Shown: piece by piece, positions 41,782 through 50,922 of the stretch
How positions within the stretch are numbered: position 1 is the stretch's first letter
How the letters are laid out: each line of letters begins with the position of its first letter
Assembly (NCBI GenBank): GCA_963831155.1
Contig: CAWHOY010000006.1
Span: 806,001-870,000, forward strand
Reading direction: 5' to 3'
From: CAVRXQ01 sp963831155
GTDB taxonomy: Bacteria > Actinomycetota > Acidimicrobiia > Acidimicrobiales > Bog-793
Length of the DNA: 64,000 bases
Position numbers and translations under genes: made by a program
Notes under the pieces: generated by a model
Databases searched by the model: none
Told to the model about the DNA's origin: nothing
The model's input: only the letters and a program-made list of their open reading frames with translations

Positions 41782-42929
41782 TATCGGCCCTTCTCGCTTG
41801 GCGCGGCGCCACCAAACGACATCGCCCGTGAGCCGGCGCTGTTGCTCGCCGACACGAGGGTCTCACCGTTCGCGAGCGGGTAGTGGCATGCGGCCACGTG
41901 CCCGGACGGGTCGCCGAGCTGAGGTTGCAGCATCGGCTCCTCGCTCCGGCAGAGATCGGTGGCCCGAGGGCAGCGGGAGTTGAAGCGGCATCCCTGCGGC
42001 GGGTGGATCTGAGAGGGCAGATCTCCGGTGAGCACGATCCGGCGTTTGTGGTCGACGTAGTCCGGGTCGGGGACCGGAACCGCCGCCAGCAGCGCCGCGC
42101 TGTAGGGATGACGAGGCGAGCGGTAGATGTCGCCGACCCGTCCCCGCTCGACGACCTTGCCGAGATACATCACCTCGACCCGATCACTGACGTGGCGGAC
42201 GACGGAAAGGTCGTGCGCGATGAAGACGTAGGTGAGGCCGAACTCGGCTTGCAGGTCGGTGAGGAGGTTGAGGATCTGGGCCTGAATGCTGACGTCGAGG
42301 GCCGAGACCGGTTCGTCGCAGACGACGAGCTTGGGTCGCAGCGCCAGGGCTCTCGCGACTCCGATTCGCTGGCGTTGACCGCCGGAGAACTCGTTCGGGA
42401 AACGGTTGTAATGCTCCGGGTTGAGCCCGACGCGCGCCATCAACTCCTGCACGCGCCGCCGCCGTTCCGCGCGCGAGTCCTTCGTGTGGATCGCGAGCGG
42501 GTCGGCGATGATCGAGCCGACCCGCCGTCGAGGGTTCAGCGCGCCGTAGGGGTCCTGAAAGACCATCTGCATCTCGCGACGCATGGGCCGCAGCCGTCGT
42601 GCCGAAAGCGAGCTGATCTCCCGGTCGTCGAAGAAGACCTTGCCAGCAGTCACCGGGTGCAGGCCCAGCAGGCATCGCGCGAGTGTCGACTTGCCCGACC
42701 CGGATTCGCCGACGATGCCGAGGGTCTCACCGCGGCGGACTTCGAAGCTCACATCGTCGACAGCGTGGACGACCTCGCGCTCTCCGCCGATCCGGCGGGC
42801 CCCCTGAACCGGGAAGTGCTTCACGACGTGTTCGACGCGCACGAGCGTGTCGCCCGAAGTACTCGCGTCGGTCCTAGCGGCGACGCCGACCTTGTGCCGC
42901 GGCTCCGGCGACGCCGCCAGTTCGCTCAC
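41781..42929 (-). CDS. Peptide ABC importer ATPase, OppF/DppF type
   Basis: 382-residue ATPase. Walker A GESGSGKSTLARCL, Q-loop MVFQDPYGALNPRRR, signature FSGGQRQRIGVARALAL, Walker B LVVCDEPVSALDVS and the H-loop FIAHDLSVVRHVS. The C-terminal oligopeptide-transporter domain has the cysteine motif CRFNSRCPRATDLC and AACHYPL, typical of OppD/OppF proteins. GTGA overlap with the OppD-type gene upstream. The last 30 residues are low-complexity. Confidence 0.94.
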   Translation of the reverse strand: MSELAASPEPRHKVGVAARTDASTSGDTLVRVEHVVKHFPVQGARRIGGEREVVHAVDDVSFEVRRGETLGIVGESGSGKSTLARCLLGLHPVTAGKVFFDDREISSLSARRLRPMRREMQMVFQDPYGALNPRRRVGSIIADPLAIHTKDSRAERRRRVQELMARVGLNPEHYNRFPNEFSGGQRQRIGVARALALRPKLVVCDEPVSALDVSIQAQILNLLTDLQAEFGLTYVFIAHDLSVVRHVSDRVEVMYLGKVVERGRVGDIYRSPRHPYSAALLAAVPVPDPDYVDHKRRIVLTGDLPSQIHPPQGCRFNSRCPRATDLCRSEEPMLQPQLGDPSGHVAACHYPLANGETLVSASNSAGSRAMSFGGAAPSEKGR

Positions 42930-44218
42930 CGCGACTCGGCGTTTGGCTCGGTCGAATCCACGGGCGATGCCGTGGCGTTTTCGCTCGCGGGCGACGTGGT
43001 CGCATCATCTGCTTCGAGCCAACAGGACGAGACGTGCGCGCGGGCCGCGTCGGCGCCGCTGCTTGATTTGCTCGCGCCTTGCGTGTCTGTCGCGCCAGTG
43101 TCCGGCTGACTGTCCAGTTTGAATCGGGTCGAACTGCTGGCGATTGCGACTGCCGGTGTCGCGCCGACGGTGAACAGCGGTGGGCGTTGACGCGCACATC
43201 GTTCCATTCGGTATGCGCATCGCGGCGTGAAAGGGCACCCCGCCGCCAGCCCGAGCAGGCTCGGGGGTTGACCCGGGATCGAGTGGAGGTGGCGGCGCGC
43301 GAACGGGTCGACGATCTCGTCGCCACCCGTCTTCGTCTCTGCGCTGGTAACGGCGGTTCCCGCCGAAGGTGCCGCGTCGGGCGTAACCGTTGCGGAGGCG
43401 TCGTCCACGAGTTCGCCGAATGCAGAGAGTTCGTCGTAGCTCGGAAGCGATTGCAGCAGTCCGATCGTGTAGGGATGACGGCTGTCGTAGAAGAGTTCTC
43501 GGCGCGCCGCGCGCTCCATCACCGAGCCGGCATACATCACGACCACCTCGTCGGCGACCTCGGCTATCACACCGAGGTCGTGGGTGATGAGGATGATCGC
43601 CATCGCGAAGGACCGCTGCAGATCCTCGAGGACGGCGAGGATCTGCGCTTGAACGGTGACGTCGAGCGCGGTTGTCGGCTCGTCGGCGATGAGAAGTGAC
43701 GGGTTGAGCGCCATCGACATGGCGATCATCACTCTTTGGCGCATCCCGCCCGAGAACTGGTGCGGGTAGTCATCGACGCGCCTCGCAGGCTCGGGGATCC
43801 CGACGAGGCCCAACAACTCGATTGCGCGACGCCGTGCCGCGTGACGGCCCACTGAGCGGTCGTGGGCACGCAACAGCTCGATGATCTGCCAGCCAACCTT
43901 GTAGTACGGGTGCAAGCTCGAGAGCGGGTCCTGGAAGATCATCCCGATGCGGGCACCCCGCAGCGCCCGCAGCTTCGCGGGCGGCATTCTGAGGAGGTCG
44001 TCGCCCTCGAAAAGCGCCTGTCCGCTGATCCGTGCCGAGGCGCTGCGCGTCAGCCCGAGGATCGTCTGCACCGAAACGCTTTTCCCCGAGCCGGACTCTC
44101 CGACGATGCCGAGCGTTTGGCCGCGTTCGAGCGAAAAGGAGAGATCTCGCACCGCTCGCACCGAACCGTCAGGCGTATCGAACGCCACGTTCAGCCCGTT
44201 CACCTCGAGCAGAGACAT
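42926..44218 (-). CDS. Peptide ABC importer ATPase, OppD/DppD type, with extended tail
   Basis: 430-residue ATPase from ATG 44218 (GGGGG site upstream; an in-frame start at 44254 is less likely). Walker A GESGSGKSVSVQTIL, signature FSGGMRQRVMIAMSMAL, Walker B LLIADEPTTALDVT. The C-terminal domain is split by an Ala/Thr/Ser-rich insert (about 275-320) before the cysteine motif CPFTPRCAYRMERC, and the final about 65 residues are another low-complexity Ser/Thr/Ala/Asp tail. Such additions are not usual for this family and lie outside the ATPase core. Confidence 0.92.
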   Translation of the reverse strand: MSLLEVNGLNVAFDTPDGSVRAVRDLSFSLERGQTLGIVGESGSGKSVSVQTILGLTRSASARISGQALFEGDDLLRMPPAKLRALRGARIGMIFQDPLSSLHPYYKVGWQIIELLRAHDRSVGRHAARRRAIELLGLVGIPEPARRVDDYPHQFSGGMRQRVMIAMSMALNPSLLIADEPTTALDVTVQAQILAVLEDLQRSFAMAIILITHDLGVIAEVADEVVVMYAGSVMERAARRELFYDSRHPYTIGLLQSLPSYDELSAFGELVDDASATVTPDAAPSAGTAVTSAETKTGGDEIVDPFARRHLHSIPGQPPSLLGLAAGCPFTPRCAYRMERCARQRPPLFTVGATPAVAIASSSTRFKLDSQPDTGATDTQGASKSSSGADAARAHVSSCWLEADDATTSPASENATASPVDSTEPNAESR

Positions 44219-44314
44219 CCGCCCCCATAACGAACCAACCGTCTTCGACCGCACCGCTGCTTTCGGCGGCTTTTCGTGCCCGATGGCGCGTTCACGGTAG
44301 TTGGCACGGCGGCT

Positions 44315-44351
44315 CCGAAAGCCTGCACCCGCGAGGGGCGCAGGCTTTCGG
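44315..44351 (-). other. Long hairpin between binding-protein and ATPase genes
   Basis: CCGAAAGCCTGC (44315-44326) pairs perfectly with GCAGGCTTTCGG (44340-44351), a 12-bp stem; the 13-nt loop can pair further (CCC/GGG). It is 38 nt after the binding-protein stop and 96 nt before the OppD start. No T-run follows on the minus strand. A partial terminator or mRNA-stabilising stem would make more binding protein than transporter, a usual pattern. Confidence 0.65.
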
Positions 44352-44389
44352 GAAGTGTCGTCGTGGCGCGAACCTGTTGGCGAATCCGC

Positions 44390-46216
44390 TCAGGTGTTCT
44401 GCCGGTCGTTCGGCGAGAGCCAGACGTTCGTTGGGTCGATCGCCTGGATCTGCGGCACGAAGACGGCGTTGTGCACCTGGGTCCCGTAATAAGTGGCAAA
44501 GGTCGGGTCGTTGATCGGATAGGCAGCGGCGTCGGCCATCAGAGAATGGTCGACTTCGCCCCACAGCTTCGCCGCCTGCGCTGTCGTCGGGGCGACGATC
44601 GCCTCGTTGATCAAGGTGTTCGCGGTCGTGTCGTTCACCCAGCCGAAGTCAGAGCCGGCCGGCGGAAAGGCGTCCGCGTCGAAGGTCGGTTGCAGGAAGC
44701 TGTCCGAGTCGTTCGCTCCGTACCAGTCGGGGAACCACTGCCCGAAGCCGAGATCCCAAGTGCCGCTCTTCGCGACAGTCGGCACCTCGTAGTACTTGGC
44801 ATAGATGTCCGCCGACGGAACGCCGACTCCCGAGACGCTCACCCCGACCTGTGAGAGTTCGAATTGGATCGTCTGGAACATCTTCACCTGGGTTGGATTG
44901 TCCGCCTGATAGAGGAACTTCAGCTTGAGGTGCATCGGCGCAAGGACCGCCTTCGCCTTCGTCGGGTTGAAGGGGTAGTCGTCGAAGTTCGAGTACCCGA
45001 TCGCCGACGGCGCCAGCAGCTGGCTCAGCGCCGGGGACGCTTGCGGGCCGCCGGCGTCTTTGATCAGCGCCGAGCGGTCGATCGCGTCCGAGATCGCTTG
45101 GCGGACCTTGAGACTCGCCATCGCCTTGCTCTCGTTTGGCGACACTTCGTTGAACAGCACGTACGGGTCGAGGCCGTACGTTGATCCCAGCACGACCTGC
45201 TTGCTGTGGCTGGCGAGCAGCGCCGGAAGCTGCGCGGGCGGGATCGGCGTGTCTCCCCAGGCGAGATCGGCGGTCGACGAGTTGGTCTCAAGCTGCTGCT
45301 GCACCGACGTTGCGCTGACGGTCTCGCTGATCTTGATCTCGTCGACGTACGCCTTGCTGATCGGATCGCTCGAGGCATTCCACGCCGGGTTGCGAACGAA
45401 GACGATGCTGCGCGTCGGGTTGTAGGACTGGATCTCGTACGGGCCGTCCGAGATCGTGTGCTGGGCGAAGGCGGCGCTCGCCGGCAGGTAGTTGAGGTCC
45501 TCGACCGGCGCCGGGTTGAACGCTTCCATTGCCAGCAAGTCGTCGAAGTACGAGACGGGGTGGACGAGCTTGTAGCTCACCGTGAGACCGCTGGCGGTGA
45601 TCCCGGAGATCGAGTGCGTGGCGAGGAAGGCCTTGATGTTCGCCACGCTCGGCTTCACCTTTAAAAAGGCGGTGCAGAAGCTCTGCATCCCCGAAATCAG
45701 GAACTCGAAGTCGGTCACGCCACCGAAGGGCTCCTGCGGGTTGCAGGTCCGCTCGATCCCGAGCTTCGCGTCGGCCCCGGTCACCTGCCTGGGCGGCGAG
45801 GTGTTCCACATCGCGCCCTTGCGGATTGTGACCGTGTAGACGAGTCCATTGTCACTGACCGACGGCATCGCTGTCGCGAGGTCCGGCACGACGCTGGTCG
45901 TCTTTCCAGTTACGGCCGGGTAATTGAGGATGCTCCTCGAATACATACGGATCGCCTCGTAGCCGACCGTGTAGTACGAGACGTTCGGGTCCATGTAGTC
46001 GACGTCGCCGTTGCCGAGCATGTAGAGGATGCCGCCGTACTTCGAGCTCGTCGCCTTCGATGAGGCGTGCTGTGACGCTGCCGAGCGCGACGCCTCTCGA
46101 CGCACCGCCGCCGAGCTGGTCGCCGGGGAAACGCTCAGCGCGCCGAGCGACGCGGCCGCCAGTATCGAGAAGGTCAGCGTCGTTCGCCGCCATCTCGAAT
46201 GAAGGTTGCTGATCAC
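44390..46216 (-). CDS. Peptide ABC importer substrate-binding protein
   Basis: 608-residue SBP family 5 protein. The N-terminal signal (MISNLHSRWRRTTLTFSILA then ALSVSPATSSAA) suggests Sec export without a lipobox Cys. Family motifs are SKYGGILYMLGNGDVDYMDP, VYTVTIRKGAMWNTS, ISDGPYEIQSYNP and LKVRQAISDAIDRSALIKDA. GTG 46216 is set by the GGAGG site at 46224-46228, 7 nt upstream. It leads the minus-strand importer operon and should determine specificity for peptides or another solute; the ligand is not predictable. Confidence 0.92.
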   Translation of the reverse strand: MISNLHSRWRRTTLTFSILAAASLGALSVSPATSSAAVRREASRSAASQHASSKATSSKYGGILYMLGNGDVDYMDPNVSYYTVGYEAIRMYSRSILNYPAVTGKTTSVVPDLATAMPSVSDNGLVYTVTIRKGAMWNTSPPRQVTGADAKLGIERTCNPQEPFGGVTDFEFLISGMQSFCTAFLKVKPSVANIKAFLATHSISGITASGLTVSYKLVHPVSYFDDLLAMEAFNPAPVEDLNYLPASAAFAQHTISDGPYEIQSYNPTRSIVFVRNPAWNASSDPISKAYVDEIKISETVSATSVQQQLETNSSTADLAWGDTPIPPAQLPALLASHSKQVVLGSTYGLDPYVLFNEVSPNESKAMASLKVRQAISDAIDRSALIKDAGGPQASPALSQLLAPSAIGYSNFDDYPFNPTKAKAVLAPMHLKLKFLYQADNPTQVKMFQTIQFELSQVGVSVSGVGVPSADIYAKYYEVPTVAKSGTWDLGFGQWFPDWYGANDSDSFLQPTFDADAFPPAGSDFGWVNDTTANTLINEAIVAPTTAQAAKLWGEVDHSLMADAAAYPINDPTFATYYGTQVHNAVFVPQIQAIDPTNVWLSPNDRQNT

Positions 46217-46710
46217 TTCAATACCTCCCTCGTGTCTTCGGGCCGATCTTCCCGCTCCTCGCTTCGCAAACCACGCCGGCGCGCCGAGCGCGACGACGTG
46301 GGCAAGAGGTGAGGGTTCTCCGGGGTGAGCTGGTCCGATGCGACGCTGATCCGCGCTTTGTCGCGCGCGCAGACTGCGTTGTCGCGACGGAAACTGCCAA
46401 CGCGGCTGAACTGCGAACCGTCGATCCCCCGTTCCCCAGAAACTCGAATTATCGAGCGCCAGCATCGTACCCAGCTGGCGAGGGATCCGAAGGCTGGCAG
46501 CGGGCAGCGCAACAGGACTGGCTCAGCACTGAGTTGTTTGCCTCCACGACTTCGAAGTCGTGGCCTTCCAATTCGAAGCCGCCCCTCTCTTCTGTTGGCG
46601 CGACGTCGCCTCGTGCGAATTGGTAGCGGATCTGTTTGAGAAATGGTGCGCGGGCAGGCAGCGGGGTTGCGTTGCTCTCTCTTGGTTACTCCAGTAAAGT
46701 CACTGATTCA
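46217..46710. other. Divergent intergenic region, about 490 bp, no gene seen
   Basis: Separates the importer operon (minus) from the TauE-type permease (plus). No frame in it has protein-like composition. It contains a 20-bp palindrome (separate entry) and a weak promoter candidate for the permease (TTGCTC 46672-46677, 17-nt spacer, TAAAGT 46695-46700). No tRNA fold was found. Confidence 0.4.
46544..46563. promoter_or_regulatory. 20-bp perfect palindrome, possible operator or hairpin
   Basis: CCACGACTTCGAAGTCGTGG is fully self-complementary. It lies in the divergent spacer, about 330 bp from the importer start and 150 bp from the permease start. It could bind a dimeric regulator, perhaps one of the LuxR-type proteins in this block, or fold as a stem in RNA. 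No second copy was noticed. Confidence 0.4.
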
Positions 46711-47628
46711 GTGGACTTCGCACCCTCAGCCTTCGTTGCCGGCCTCGGCGTCGGCCTCGTCGTCGGGCTAACCGGCTCGGGAGGCGGCGCACTGTTGACG
46801 CCGATCCTCATCCTCGCCTTGGGGGCGAACGCCAAGTCGGCGGTCGCAACCGACCTCGTCGCGTCGTTGGTGATGCGCCCCGTCGCGGCGGTCGTGCACC
46901 TCCGGCGGTCGGTTGTCAACTGGCCGATCGCGAAATGGATGGTCGTCGGGTCCGTGCCGGCCGCCTTCATCTCGGGCGCGCTCTCCGGGGCGTTCATCCC
47001 GACGAAGTCCGCCGACGCGCTTCTCGAGCCGGTAATCGGAGCCTTGCTCCTCATCTCGGGAGCAGGCGCGATCGCCCGCCGATTCGTTCGGACGCGCAAT
47101 GCGGTGACACCGCGGGTCGACGGAGCAGTCATCGTCGCGCGGCCGCTTCTCACCGTGGCGGTCGGAGTCGCCGGCGGAGTCGCGGTCGGAGTGACTTCGG
47201 TCGGTTCGGGCACCTTGATGCTCGTGGCGTTGGCCTTCATCTACCCGGGGCTCAGCGCGTACGAGCTCGTCGGCACCGACCTCGTGCAGGCCGTGCCCCT
47301 CGTGCTCGCCGCGGCAGCCGGACATCTCGTGGCAGGAGGTGTGCACATTCCCCTCACCGCCGCGGTTGCGCTCGGCGGCATCCCGGGCGCGCTCTTCGGC
47401 GCCTGGGTATCGAAGTTCTTCTCGGCGCGAAAGCTCGGTGCGATCGTCGCCACCGTGATTTTCGCTTCCGGTTGCGCGCTGATCGGATGGGTGCCCGGTG
47501 TGATCGTCGGAGCGGTGACTGCGCTGATGACGGCGGTGGCGGTTGGCGCTACCCGGCGTCATGGTGCGAGCCGTGACGCGACGGTGGCACCAACCGAAGC
47601 GGTTGTGACGGCGACCTCGGAGGTCTAG
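46711..47628 (+). CDS. TauE/SafE-family membrane permease
   Basis: About 305 residues, roughly 8 TM helices in two repeated halves: LVVGLTGSGGGALLTPILIL near the start and VAVGVTSVGSGTLMLVALAF in the middle. This family (DUF81) includes exporters of sulfite, sulfonates and other organic anions. GTG 46711 is placed directly before the first helix; the frame opens earlier (46636) but that part is not conserved. The tail is Ala/Thr-rich. Substrate unknown. Confidence 0.85.
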   Translation: MDFAPSAFVAGLGVGLVVGLTGSGGGALLTPILILALGANAKSAVATDLVASLVMRPVAAVVHLRRSVVNWPIAKWMVVGSVPAAFISGALSGAFIPTKSADALLEPVIGALLLISGAGAIARRFVRTRNAVTPRVDGAVIVARPLLTVAVGVAGGVAVGVTSVGSGTLMLVALAFIYPGLSAYELVGTDLVQAVPLVLAAAAGHLVAGGVHIPLTAAVALGGIPGALFGAWVSKFFSARKLGAIVATVIFASGCALIGWVPGVIVGAVTALMTAVAVGATRRHGASRDATVAPTEAVVTATSEV

Positions 47629-47757
47629 CGACCGCAGAGCAGCTTCGCATCGCGAGAGTCGGCGCTCGTACGCAACCTCGGACGCTCGCCTGCATGTTGA
47701 ATGCGGCCGCGACCCTCGCGAAGTGCTGCTTCGCGTGGCGATGTACGGTCAGACGCC

Positions 47758-50700
47758 GTGGGTGCGCGCGAAGGTGCGGTCCGGCCTCGCCTCGGACTGA
47801 TCGCGCACGCGCTCAGATGGCGGTTCGGGTCGTCGGTGATGCTTTTCGTCATCGCGACGCTCGCCATCGCAGGGGCTGCGGTCGGACCGATCTTCCTCTC
47901 CTCCTCGGCGACCTCGGTCCTCGCGACGACGTTGTCGTCGTCGCCGTCGGGGATCGCGGACGTGTTGTTCCTGGAGAGCGGCCCCGAATCGATCGTGCGC
48001 CAAATCGATGCCGCCGCAAAGACGGCGGACACCGCCAGCCATGACCTGCTCGGAAAGCCGATCTTCGTCGCCGACCTCGGCACCGGTTACCTGAAATCGC
48101 GGGTCTTGTTCGTCGAGGATTTGTTGTGGCGGACGGACATCTGTCAGCACCTCCGCATGATCCAAGGGGTCTGCGCGACAAAGAACGGCACCGTGTCGCT
48201 CTCCGCGAGGAGCGCAAAAGCCCTCGGCGATCACGTCGGTAGCCGACTCCACCTGAGCCTCGCCAACAACCCGAAACGCACCTGGGTGACCGTCGTCGGG
48301 ATTTACCTGCAGCCGCCGACGGCGAACACGTCGTACTGGCGGGGGATCAATTACTTCCAGTACGGCTCAGGCAGCACGGTCGGAGCGAACGCCGGTGCGA
48401 AGGCTGGTGCAATCGCATCGATCGTGCTCGACCCGTTGGTCACATCGCGGGCGACGGTCTTTTCCGCCAGCACCTCGAACGAACAGGTTCAGTACTCCGC
48501 TGACGTCCCCTGGCGACCGAAGGCGTGGGTGATCGGCAAGGGCGCGCTCCAAGGCGCGCTCGCAAGTGTCAAATCCTCGCTCGCAAAGCAGTACCAGCTG
48601 CAAGTGGAGTCCGGCTTGCCTTCGATCATCGCCTCCGCGCAGCACAACGTAAACCTGATGAGCGCAATCGTGCTTGCGATCGTTTTGCAACTCGTACTGC
48701 TCGCGCTCGTCGTGCTGTACGGACTGGGGCGATCGACCGCTGCCGGACGCCGAGTCGAGGCGGACTTCGCCCGTCGGCGCGGATTCACGCGTGCCGGATT
48801 GCTGTTCCTCGCCGTCTCCGAACCCGCGGCCTTGATCGGCGCGGCGCTCCCCGTCGGCATCCTCGTTGCCTGGGGAGCGATGCGCATCTTTGGCGCCACC
48901 TATCTCTACCGCGGCGTATCGGTCGACATCACCTGGCTCGCGGTCGTCGCTGGGATCGCCGCGTTCGTCGCCGCGATCGTCGCGACGGCGCTGGCTTCGT
49001 ACGGGCTGTGGCGCCACGCGTCGCGTCAAACCCGTAGGGCGGGTACGACCGCGGTGATGGTCGATGCGTTCGGCGTGGCACTCGGCGTCGCCGGCCTGCT
49101 CGCGCTGGCGACGAAGGGTGCGTTGAACGGCACGCACGCCAACCCGCTTGCTGCTATAGCTCCCGGTCTGCTCGCAGTCGGCGGCGCCGTCATCGGGCTG
49201 CGCCTGACGGCGCTGTTGGCTGGCGGGCTCGTTCGCTCGACCCGCGCGTCGCGCCATGTGGCGTGGTTCCTCGCGATCCGACAGATCGGTCGGCGTCCGG
49301 ATGTGCTGCGCCGGCTCTTCCCGCTCGCCGCAGCGGCGTCGGTCGTGATGTTCGCCGTCGGGAGCTACGCCCTCGCGTCGGTGAACCGCACCCGTGTCGC
49401 GGACTTCGTTACCGGCGCCTATCGCGTCGTCGACGTCACCCCTCCGCTCGGTACGAACTTCCTCGCCGCGGTGCGCGCGGCCGATCCGAGCGGCAAGCAG
49501 GCAATGGCCGTCGCCTACGACTACGCGGAGAACGGCGAGCTCTTGGCGGTCGACTCGACTCGATTCGCGAGCGTCGCGTCGTGGCCATCGGGGCTGACGC
49601 GTCAATCTGCAGCGTCGGTCATTCGTCGCGTCGAGGTGAAGTTGCCCCGCGCTGTGACGTTCGTCGGCTCGACTTTGAAGATGACGCTCGAGATGCCGAG
49701 CAAGACCCCGGCGATTCTCGCCGCCGTCGACGTGCTGAACGAGGCGTACATCGGGCAGTACTACCAGTACTTCGGCCCGCTGCGACAAGGCACCCATTCC
49801 TACGTTGTGCCGCTCCAAGGTGACTGCGTCGAGACATGTCGTCTCGCCGGCCTTGACTTCGCGTTCTTGAACTCGAACGACTTCGGCGGAAAGCGCGTCA
49901 TGATCCGACTGGATTCGCTCTCCATCGACGCCGCAGGATCGGCGTGGAAGCCGATCGCCTTCGGTGCGCGCTCGCGTGATTCGTGGACGCCGGAGACCGC
50001 CGGGGTGAGCGTCGCCTCCTTCGTGCACGGCGTGCCCGGCGTTCTGTTCGAGATCCCGTCCGAGTATCTGATCTCGGGTGTCGCCGCCGCCCCGGCATAC
50101 CTGCCCGCCGCGCTCCCCGCCTTCGAGACCAGGCAGTTGGGAAGCGTCAATCCGCCTTCGCTCTCTGGAGACTTCCCCTACGAGGGCCTCGATGGGGGCT
50201 CGATCACGCTGCGAGACGTGGCGAACGTGCCCGCGCTTCCTGAAGTCGGCCGCGACGGGGCGCTCGTCGATCTCAACGTGGCGCAGCAGGCGGAGACGCA
50301 AGAGGCGATTTTCACCTTCTACCAAGTCTGGTTGTCGCGGTCGGCGAAGCCGGTGATTCTCGACCGCCTGCGTCACGAGGGCTTCGAGATCGGCGCGTCG
50401 AGTTACGCGTCGCAGCGACTGGCAGCGCTCGACCACACCGGGCTGGCGCTCGCCTACGACCTGTCGCTGATCGCGACGCCCATCGCCGTCGTGCTCGCGG
50501 TCGGCGCGGTCGTCTTCGCGATCGCGGCAGAGGGCCGCCGTCGCCGGCATCACATCGCCTCGCTCGGCGCCGTCGGCCTTCCCCGCAGCGTCATCCGACG
50601 TTCGCTGATGCTCGAGAACACGACGCTCCTCATCGCCGCATTGGTCGTCGGTGGCGCGATCGGATTCGCGGCCGACGCGCTCGTGTTGTCGTCGCTTCCG

Positions 50701-50868
50701 GAATTCTCCGGCGGGACGAACGGGTTGCCGCTCGACACCGGGCTGCCCTACGTCGCGCTGCTCATCGCGTTCGCCATCCTCGCCGCTGTGCTCGTGGTTG
50801 CCGCCGCCACCGCCTCGCGCCTCATCGTCCGACAGGCGTTCGTCGGCGAGTCGGTCGAGGAGCGCTGA
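47758..50868 (+). CDS. Very large FtsX-type ABC transporter permease
   Basis: 1036-residue membrane protein. TM1 (SVMLFVIATLAIAGAAVGPI) is followed by a long extracytoplasmic domain, a TM cluster at about 300-520 (ALVVLYGLGRSTAAGRRVEA, then several helices), a second extracytoplasmic domain and a C-terminal FtsX helix set with GRRRRHHIASLGAVGLPRSV. This layout fits MacB/LolC-like export or lipid-handling permeases. No ABC ATPase lies beside it. GTG 47758 has TACGGT 8 nt upstream and no ribosome site, suggesting a leaderless mRNA; ATG 47701 is the alternative. Confidence 0.8.
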   Translation: MGAREGAVRPRLGLIAHALRWRFGSSVMLFVIATLAIAGAAVGPIFLSSSATSVLATTLSSSPSGIADVLFLESGPESIVRQIDAAAKTADTASHDLLGKPIFVADLGTGYLKSRVLFVEDLLWRTDICQHLRMIQGVCATKNGTVSLSARSAKALGDHVGSRLHLSLANNPKRTWVTVVGIYLQPPTANTSYWRGINYFQYGSGSTVGANAGAKAGAIASIVLDPLVTSRATVFSASTSNEQVQYSADVPWRPKAWVIGKGALQGALASVKSSLAKQYQLQVESGLPSIIASAQHNVNLMSAIVLAIVLQLVLLALVVLYGLGRSTAAGRRVEADFARRRGFTRAGLLFLAVSEPAALIGAALPVGILVAWGAMRIFGATYLYRGVSVDITWLAVVAGIAAFVAAIVATALASYGLWRHASRQTRRAGTTAVMVDAFGVALGVAGLLALATKGALNGTHANPLAAIAPGLLAVGGAVIGLRLTALLAGGLVRSTRASRHVAWFLAIRQIGRRPDVLRRLFPLAAAASVVMFAVGSYALASVNRTRVADFVTGAYRVVDVTPPLGTNFLAAVRAADPSGKQAMAVAYDYAENGELLAVDSTRFASVASWPSGLTRQSAASVIRRVEVKLPRAVTFVGSTLKMTLEMPSKTPAILAAVDVLNEAYIGQYYQYFGPLRQGTHSYVVPLQGDCVETCRLAGLDFAFLNSNDFGGKRVMIRLDSLSIDAAGSAWKPIAFGARSRDSWTPETAGVSVASFVHGVPGVLFEIPSEYLISGVAAAPAYLPAALPAFETRQLGSVNPPSLSGDFPYEGLDGGSITLRDVANVPALPEVGRDGALVDLNVAQQAETQEAIFTFYQVWLSRSAKPVILDRLRHEGFEIGASSYASQRLAALDHTGLALAYDLSLIATPIAVVLAVGAVVFAIAAEGRRRRHHIASLGAVGLPRSVIRRSLMLENTTLLIAALVVGGAIGFAADALVLSSLPEFSGGTNGLPLDTGLPYVALLIAFAILAAVLVVAAATASRLIVRQAFVGESVEER

Positions 50869-50922
50869 CACGTAACAAGCAATTAGTGGCGCGGCGCGTC
50901 CTGTAGCGAAGATGCTCAAGAG

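Noticed and set aside
46309..46639. Two overlapping plus-strand frames of about 105 codons upstream of the TauE-type gene
   Set aside because: Both have nonsense composition and neither has a ribosome site; the region is best left as intergenic.
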